Source: Isoetes taiwanensis | Lineage: Eukaryota; Streptophyta; Lycopodiopsida; Isoetales; Isoetaceae | Length of the DNA stretch: 64,000 nt | NCBI GenBank assembly: GCA_021234155.1 | Contig: JAJEKV010000113.1 | Location: 2,276,325-2,340,324, forward strand | Direction: 5' to 3' | Shown here: positions 57,170 through 64,000 of the stretch, piece by piece | Layout of the letters: each line of letters opens with the position of its first letter | Position numbering within the stretch: position 1 is the first letter of the stretch | Program-made: the position numbers and the translations under genes | Notes under the pieces: model-generated | Seen by the model: the letters and a program-made list of their open reading frames with translations, nothing else | Database searches by the model: none | Told to the model about the DNA's origin: nothing

Positions 57170-60100
57170 GTTATATTGAACGTTCTATTCCCCATTTTGT
57201 AATGCACTCTGTAGATATCCACCCATAACCATGAGTATTTGATTGATGCGATTGCCCTTGTTAAATATATTTGGCAATTGACATCTTCAACAAAATGTCA
57301 AAAAAGATGTGGTTTCGTGGACACCCATGATTACAGTATATGATCAGCATGGGCGAGATGTACTAAATTTAATTCATGAGATGGAATGGAACTGCATTGT
57401 TTGATGAGGTAACCCTTTGTAGCATTTTTCATGCATATAGTCATGCTAGTTTGATTATTTTCTTGATACAAACAGTATATCATCCGAACTTGATCTGGAA
57501 AGATCTGAAAAGAGAAATGATTAGAAAAGAAAAGAAACAAGAGTGACTCAATGATCGAAATGGCCATGGCAAATATGGTGGCTATGGGCAGTAATGGAAG
57601 GTCAAAAGTGGTGATGGTGGTTGTTGTTCCATTATTAGATCCCAAAGAGGAAGACAACAGTGGAAGCACATAATGATGGGTCTGGCTATGGTGCCTCTGG
57701 AGCTCTTAGACCATGTATTATCATCCACTGGGGTTCCACCATGGTTATATCCAATGGGATTCATCACCGGAAGGACAAAAAATAAAAAGACTTCAAACCA
57801 ATAAAAACAGGGAAACATGCCGCCGAGAAGTCGTCTGTGTGCACGATCCTACATGGAAAATAGAAGGATTAGAAGGGCTGGAGCTTCCTAAACAAGGAGG
57901 TAAAATCTATGCTTTTAATTTCAGGCAACTAATCTAATGCAAGTAACAAATCCATACTTTCAACAAATTTCCACAAATGAAGTTGAATTACTCTCCATTT
58001 GATATGCAGGAATCTTTCTTCTAAATATATTTGATGGAGTTGACTGTTATAATTTATCTGTGTTGGAACAATCAATTATGTATATTTAACACTAGAGTCG
58101 TCACATGATGAACCATAAAAGGTGCATTTGCACTGTTTGCTTTAAAATTCATATAAAATCAAAGGTTCAATAATCAGTCAAACCCTTCTTATATGTTAAT
58201 ATATAGCAGTCACATTGCATGGGAAAAATACCTAAAAATCTATTGGTCCCCATTCATGAGAGTTACACTTAGGTAAACCCAAGGGGGTCAAGTCTGTTTT
58301 GCTACATGTTTAGATAAAGTAAAACTGTCTCGGTAAGATGATTTTTATGATTTTTTTCATTATTTTTTTATTTTTCTACACAAGTTAGAGAGTAAGACAC
58401 AAAAAACTGCACCTCAATCCGAGGTCTGAGAAGGGAGATAGGGTTGTTTGAACATGACGGGGTCAAAACTGCTGCTTGTCTTCTGTGAACCAATACTGGT
58501 TTCCAGAAAGCTGTTCCCAAATCAAATCTCTAACTTTTGTAGGAAAATGAATTTTGACCCAAAATTTTGAATATAAGTATTAGACAACTTGCTTTATCTA
58601 AGAAAAATGTCCATTAGCCTTGATGATGAGGATTTTTTCAATTACAAGTGAATGATAACTTATGTCTATATAGGAGTAAAATGATTCAAAGTCATCCGCA
58701 AAAAAATCACATTATGAAAGGTTACCACGATATGGAATCACCCCAAAAACAAACACGTAAAAAAGCCATAGCGTTTGTTTTCAAGAAATCAAGAAAGGTT
58801 CGTATTCTTCTTTTTAAAATTAAGAACTCCCTCATGTTAATCAATTTCAGTTTCAATTGCGCGATATAAGCACCTCATGAGCTAATCTATTCATTAAAAA
58901 TAATCAATGCTCCTGATCTTGAGGTTTAGCATAAACTTTCTAGTGTTCATTCCAAGTTATCTGTTAGAGTACGCGTTCCATGGATTTCATAAACCTATGT
59001 ATTGAATGGTGAACTCAAAACTTGTATTTTTTATCTTCTCAAGTTGTGGAAGCAATGCAAAAGAATGAAAAACAAATATAAAAAGCTAGAACTATGAAAA
59101 ATAAAGATAGACTGCTATGTCTGTTTCCCATAACCCGATTGGGTTCCGTGGACGTTAAAACTTTCTTCCTTCCTTCCTTCCATTGCTGGTCCACATGGCT
59201 TATGATCATTCAAGAAGCCAATAGATCCTCATCTTAATTAGTTGGTTGCTAGAATTGCATTATTTAATGGTAAAGTTGAAGCACAAGCAAACTGAACCTA
59301 TATGAATCTCCACTCACCCTTCCAAAAATTATGTTAGAGAAGGTAGAAAATTGCCATATCATTGTATAAGTGACAAATGAACAATAAATAAAATTGGTAA
59401 TCATAATTAGAGAGATTTAATTCTATATCCAATTCGTTAATTGTGGACCATAATGGTCCATGCCCATTTATATTCAAATTTTACATATAGTAGTATGTTA
59501 TTTTTAACATCAAATTGGAGATCTATGTTGCCAATGAAGCTTGAACCCATAAAAATTATAGTTTATCATGAAAGACAAGCTAAAGTTACTATTATTATAC
59601 CTAAAGTAGGAACTCTTAAGCAGCAAACACGTGTACTAAGTTTATGATAGTAAAAAATAAGAAGATTTCATCGTGTATTTTGCACTAAGACGATACAAAC
59701 TATATTTTAAACTTCTATCACATGTTTCGTCAATCATGAGTTGAAAAAGAATGCTATCTTGCTTTAAAATATGGCAAGCCTAAGTACAAACCAGAAATGG
59801 TCCATGTCTATTTTAAATCAAATCTTGTACATAATATGTTACTTTAACATGAAATTCAAGATCTATGTTGCCAAGGAAGGGTGACATTCATAAAAAATAT
59901 TGCCTACTATAAAAGAAGAGTTTTTTGTATTATTACCTTAGCTAAACTCTAATTTTGTGTAGTGGCAACCACTTCTAAATGTAAAGAATACATGGTTATT
60001 CACCATATTTAAGTTCATAATTTTCTTTATTATGAATGTATAAGTGGAATGAATGGAGTGCATCATTTATTGCCTTTAGAAAGCTTATATATAAGTTTAG

Positions 60101-60480
60101 TTAAACCACGTTAGTTCTATTTTTGTCCTGGATTCTGTATCGAATCTTTAGTGAAAATTGAGATCAACATGACTTATAGACATTTCAAAAAATTATTGGA
60201 CTATAGCTCTTAGAGTTGACAACTTATGGCCGCAAGTCTTACGTCAAAACTTGTTATAGTAAAGGAGAAACAATTCACAACCTCAAACAGCTTTTTTGAG
60301 CTAAAAATGGTTTGGCGACTTCATATAATGCCATCTAATAGCAACGAAACATGAAAACATGTAAATCAACATGTTTTATCATAAAACGTAAATTATTTTC
60401 AATTTTAGAAACGTTTGGACCCCTTTATGCTAGAAAGTTTGAAGAATGCAGTTCTGGCCTGGCGTAAAAACTGCTGAATT
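57170..60480. other. Intergenic, no gene recognised
   Basis: AT-rich, short frames only, no convincing family similarity. A (CTTC)4 run is at about 59164. Two related stretches (about 59440-59600 and 59795-59940) share phrases such as GGTCCATG and AAGATCTATGTTGCCAA, suggesting an old tandem duplication. Confidence 0.45.
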
Positions 60481-60489
60481 CAATGAGGT

Positions 60490-60738
60490 TTGGGCAATCA
60501 CCACAACATATCAGTAAATCTATTGGTCATGAAATTCTCCACGGCCATAAAGAATCGAGTGAAGATTCCAAAAGTGGTGGTATCTTGTGAAATGGAAATT
60601 TCTCTTGTTAGATGCCTGGGTTTAAGTGGCAGAGGGTATGCTGGACCAATTATGGTGGATGAACCCAGAATAGTTCCAGTAACAACTCTAGTGTTAAAGT
60701 TTGTGTTAGGTGATATAGGCATGTTGAGGGCCTGTTAA
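60490..60738 (+). other. Open frame of 82 codons, unrecognised
   Basis: Codes for a plausible but unassigned peptide (for example CEMEISLVRCLGLSGRGYAG). The reverse strand is also largely open here. It precedes the kinase-like fragment by about 100 nt and may belong to the same relic. Confidence 0.25.
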
Positions 60739-60831
60739 TAGCACATGTATATAGAACATGTCATCTCTTTGCAAGAGGCTTATCAACAAGAAGGACATAT
60801 CTTGAACTAGGCTATGCAACATATCATCGTG

Positions 60832-60989
60832 TTGGGAATTGTTGGAGCATTAACATTCCTTCATAATCAGTGCACTTCTCCTACTTTACATGCTGATGTG
60901 AAACCTAGTTATGTTCTTCAGATTGAGGACATTGTTCAATGGGTTAAAAGGCAACTGCTAATGGAGGCCCTAGAACACCAGCCATGAGA
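60832..60989 (+). pseudogene. Receptor-like kinase fragment
   Basis: Reads GIVGALTFLHNQCTSPTLHA then DVKPSYVLQ. This resembles the segment before and at the catalytic loop of plant receptor kinases (yLH...C.P.IVH.D.KP.NvLLd), with the usual N after KPS replaced by Y. It runs on as DIVQWVKRQLL, similar to a segment found near the end of such kinases, so an internal piece is missing. Dead fragment. Confidence 0.45.
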
Positions 60990-63900
60990 TTAAGAAGATA
61001 CCTATGATATTTACTAGCAACTTATGCATCAATATTGCCCAATAAAATTGGATGATTTGATAGGGAAAAAATGCTGACATTGTAGTATGTTGCAACCGAC
61101 AAAATATTGGATCTCGTTAGCTACTGGTCTTGGATATGGGCCCTCACACACATTGTCTTTTATACAATTCATAGAGTCTAGCACTTTGGTATACATTAGA
61201 GTTGGTTAAAAAAGGCGAGACATCAATTAGAAGAGTTTTGTTCCGCTCATATTTCGTGTTCCTCACGCCATGTTTTTCCTATGCCTTTCCTTCTTCTCAA
61301 AGCTTGGCATGCATAAATAAAGATGGTGACCCTCGTCCAATGTCTATGGTAATAAGGAATGAAGAACTGCTCATTTAAGCAGAACAGAAATATGAAGAGC
61401 AACTGCTGCAGAAGCATGAAGAGAAATACTTTGAGATTAGTTCTAGTTTTAGGTTTATAGATTTCTTTTTTATATAATTACATCAACAGTAACTAATTAT
61501 GATCTTTCTTGGTGCATCAAAGAATATACATTTAGACATGCAGGCATGACGCTTAAAAAACTACGTCTGAACCAGAAGAATTATGTCTTCCATATTATAT
61601 ATGACTACAGTGAGACTGGACATAATTGCAATGTCATCTAGTAGGAGGAGTTGCACTACCACATCAAAGGAATCTCCAGAATGTTGGAAACATGTCCAGT
61701 TGGTGAAACATCTAAAGACATATGGAAAATAGCCCGCAGGGAATTGCAGAGTCTACTGTTCCTTTTTCTCTAATGTAAATGGGAATTTTCAAGATCCCGT
61801 GAAGATTTTATATGCATGCTATCAGACGACGAAGTTCGTTGTAGGTAAGACAATGGTTCGCTTAAAAGTTAGTTTATGCAGCTACTCAATAATCTCAATT
61901 GTGATCCACATGATGCCTATGTTCATAAAGGTTGATTTCTACTTGGGGTCTGTCAAGCCCACAGAGACATTATGGCCTTTCTCGAGCTGCAAATAATCTG
62001 TCGGAACATTATACAACTTAAGTGTAAGGTATCCACTAGTATTCCTTTTTAGAAACATTGTACTAATTTGTTTGTAGAGCTCGATAATAGTGTAGAAGTA
62101 ATTGGTAGGCTAATATGGGCTATGACTTGTTTTATTTTAGCATCTCCATGCTAGTGATGCAGAAATTCTCTGAAACATGTCACGTCAGCTGCCAATATGT
62201 TGGTCCTTCCACTGTTCTTCAATGAAGAGATATATCGGGTCCAAGCAAGAAGTTGTGATGTGAATTGTATTGTGCTTTTATCTTTAGATAATATAAAATA
62301 ATAAAGAAAAGATGTCATGGCATAATTACGACATGGCAATTGGTAATTCAAGAGAAGTTAGAATTTAGAAAACAAAGCATAGGAAAGGGGAAGGAGAGAA
62401 GAGACAACGGAGTATAAAAGAGATAATTAGGGATTTGAATAAGCAATTTAGAGGTAAGACAATATTTTATGTTTTAAAGGAAGTAATTCTTCTGATACAA
62501 AATATAGAGGAAGAGAAAGAAATCAATCTATTTCAAGAACATGCTGAATAATATATCCATCTCAGTCTCTGATTCTAAGAGCCTTTGATTCGGCAGGACC
62601 TAATTCCGACAGCCATGTCTCAGTTTAATTTTTGATTCGACAATTTGATTCCGCTCTTGATTCAGAGTCCCGGCTCAGGATGATGATTGAAATCCAAGGT
62701 AAGATCAATTCAGAAGTTACTGTACCAAAAAGCAATGCCTTGGCTTGGAAATCTTCGATTCCGATATACTGCTTCAAATCGTGAATTGATGGTTTTCCCT
62801 TGGAGCCCAAAGGCTTTCGCTTCATCTCCAGATGTTGGGGATCCCTCTGGGGATCATTTCGATGGGCAGGGCAGGCTATCCGGCCGCTGCCTGTGTCAAA
62901 CTAGAGCCAACGATGGCTCTTCATGACCCACCCAATTAGGTGATGCCACACCATCTTTTCATAAGGGATTTTTATTTCATACCTATGTTTTATTGTTTAG
63001 CCATAAATTTTATAACATGTAATGCACTATTATATCTGAAAGCAGGATGGTTTTTGCGGATACAGGGCAATCGAGTTGCCTAGTTTTTTCGCTCCGGCAT
63101 GTTATAAATAAAAGAATGCCTGGACATCATATGAACTAAGGGTTATGTACTAATTGTTTGCAAATCTAGAATATGTTCAATCCGTTCAGGGCATGGACAT
63201 CTTAGATAATAGATAGCAACATACATTCTGGTGATATCTTTAGGCATTAACAAGGTTCCATTTAATAGTGGATCTTACCAAATGTAATTGGATACATGTT
63301 CATAAATAGCCTTTCTCGAGTTAGCATATTCATAGAAATACTGAAAATTGCTCATATTGCTAGCCTGGATTGCACCTTGGTCTGCCCACAACTCTCCGAA
63401 GAGACTAAGCAGAAACCGAGGCCACAAGTGTTAAGCACTCAACACTAGTGAGTGGGCACTGATGAAGCTCACTAATGCGGACTCGACGCTGGTAACGTCG
63501 AGTTGCTTCTAGGTGAAGGTTATTCCCCGGAGCTAGAGACCTGTAGCTTAGGAGTACTGCAACATATTAATTGGGGTTTGGGGACGACATGTAGGTTCTG
63601 CACCCATGGATCTTGAGCATTGTGTTAAGTATTTAAATAACAACCAGTGTCGGGCGAAGGACCATCGCATAAGTAGTTTATGCATAATGCAAAGTTTTTC
63701 TTCAAATTGTAAAATTTATTTGGCAATACAGGAAATCTCTGTAAGAATGTCTACTATATGCCATTGTTACTGGCAATATATTGTAGGGATACAAAGCATT
63801 CAATTGTTTTCTTCGAGTGCACTAATATTGAACTATTGGGGAAGCAGGAATTTGAAGATGAAAACCAAAGAGCACGGCCATGGTACCTTCTATAATCTTA

Positions 63901-64000
63901 GTATATTTCTTGTGCAGGGATGGTAGATAGAGATATAGCAGGGCTGAACTAATTGTTTAGCCTCTCAAAAAGCATCAACAAGCATCTATATTTTTTTTTT
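60990..64000. other. Intergenic, no gene recognised
   Basis: Only short frames. The only structure noted is the pair of hairpins at 63451-63502. Confidence 0.45.
63451..63502 (+). other. Two adjacent perfect hairpins
   Basis: AGTGAG pairs with CTCACT around a loop holding CACTGATGAAG, followed after about 8 nt by CTCGACG pairing with CGTCGAG around CTGGTAA. The loop has a TGATGA (box C-like) word, but no convincing D box or second ribozyme core was found. Confidence 0.35.

Noticed and set aside
63440-63510. Box C/D snoRNA or hammerhead ribozyme
   Set aside because: A TGATGA word is present, but no suitably placed CTGA D box, no terminal stem and no GAAA/NUH core were found.

Overview
The window is nuclear DNA of a land plant. 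The evidence is a six-exon plant-type TOM20 gene, a plant-specific FHA/tyrosyl-DNA phosphodiesterase gene, a CACTA transposon with TNP2 and TNP1 genes, U-box protein fragments, GT-AG introns and AT-rich intergenic sequence. I cannot name the species.

Layout. (1) 386-29573: a head-to-tail array of six copies of a multi-exon retroelement, in three diverged families (A1, A2, B1, B2, A3, C1). Every junction is a (GAA)n tract. Full copies are about 7 kb. They encode a short basic leader exon, a conserved 93-nt exon, an unknown ORF1 protein of about 500 residues, and a Penelope-like reverse transcriptase of about 690 residues with no recognisable endonuclease. The 3' UTR is a pseudoknot plus hairpin followed directly by the (GAA)n tail. 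B2, A3 and C1 all stop at one homologous internal GAAGAA site. (2) 29685-43905: a CACTA element of about 14.2 kb inside a GGAT/GATA microsatellite. It carries an internally deleted TNP2, a SET-domain gene, a TNP1-like gene broken by a MITE, a 120-bp perfect inverted repeat, and captured host fragments (U-box kinase, U-box/ARM protein, phosphoglycerate kinase). (3) 44029-49640: mostly intergenic, with a fold-back element and a Replitron-like HUH endonuclease gene. (4) 49741-56426: the convergent host genes TOM20 (+) and TDP1-beta (-). (5) 56900-64000: an RRP6-like pseudogene fragment, a receptor-kinase-like fragment and AT-rich DNA without a recognisable gene.

How it works together (inference). 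The retroelement seems to target or prime on GAA repeats. Its own tails then become targets for the next copy, so unrelated families pile up in one array. The leader exon, the 93-nt exon, the ORF1 exon and the RT exon all have phase-0 boundaries, so alternative splicing could yield both ORF1p and an RT sharing one N-terminus. Many differences between near-identical copies fall at CAG/CTG trinucleotides and may be consensus errors at methylated CHG sites, so apparent pseudogenes in the array need caution.
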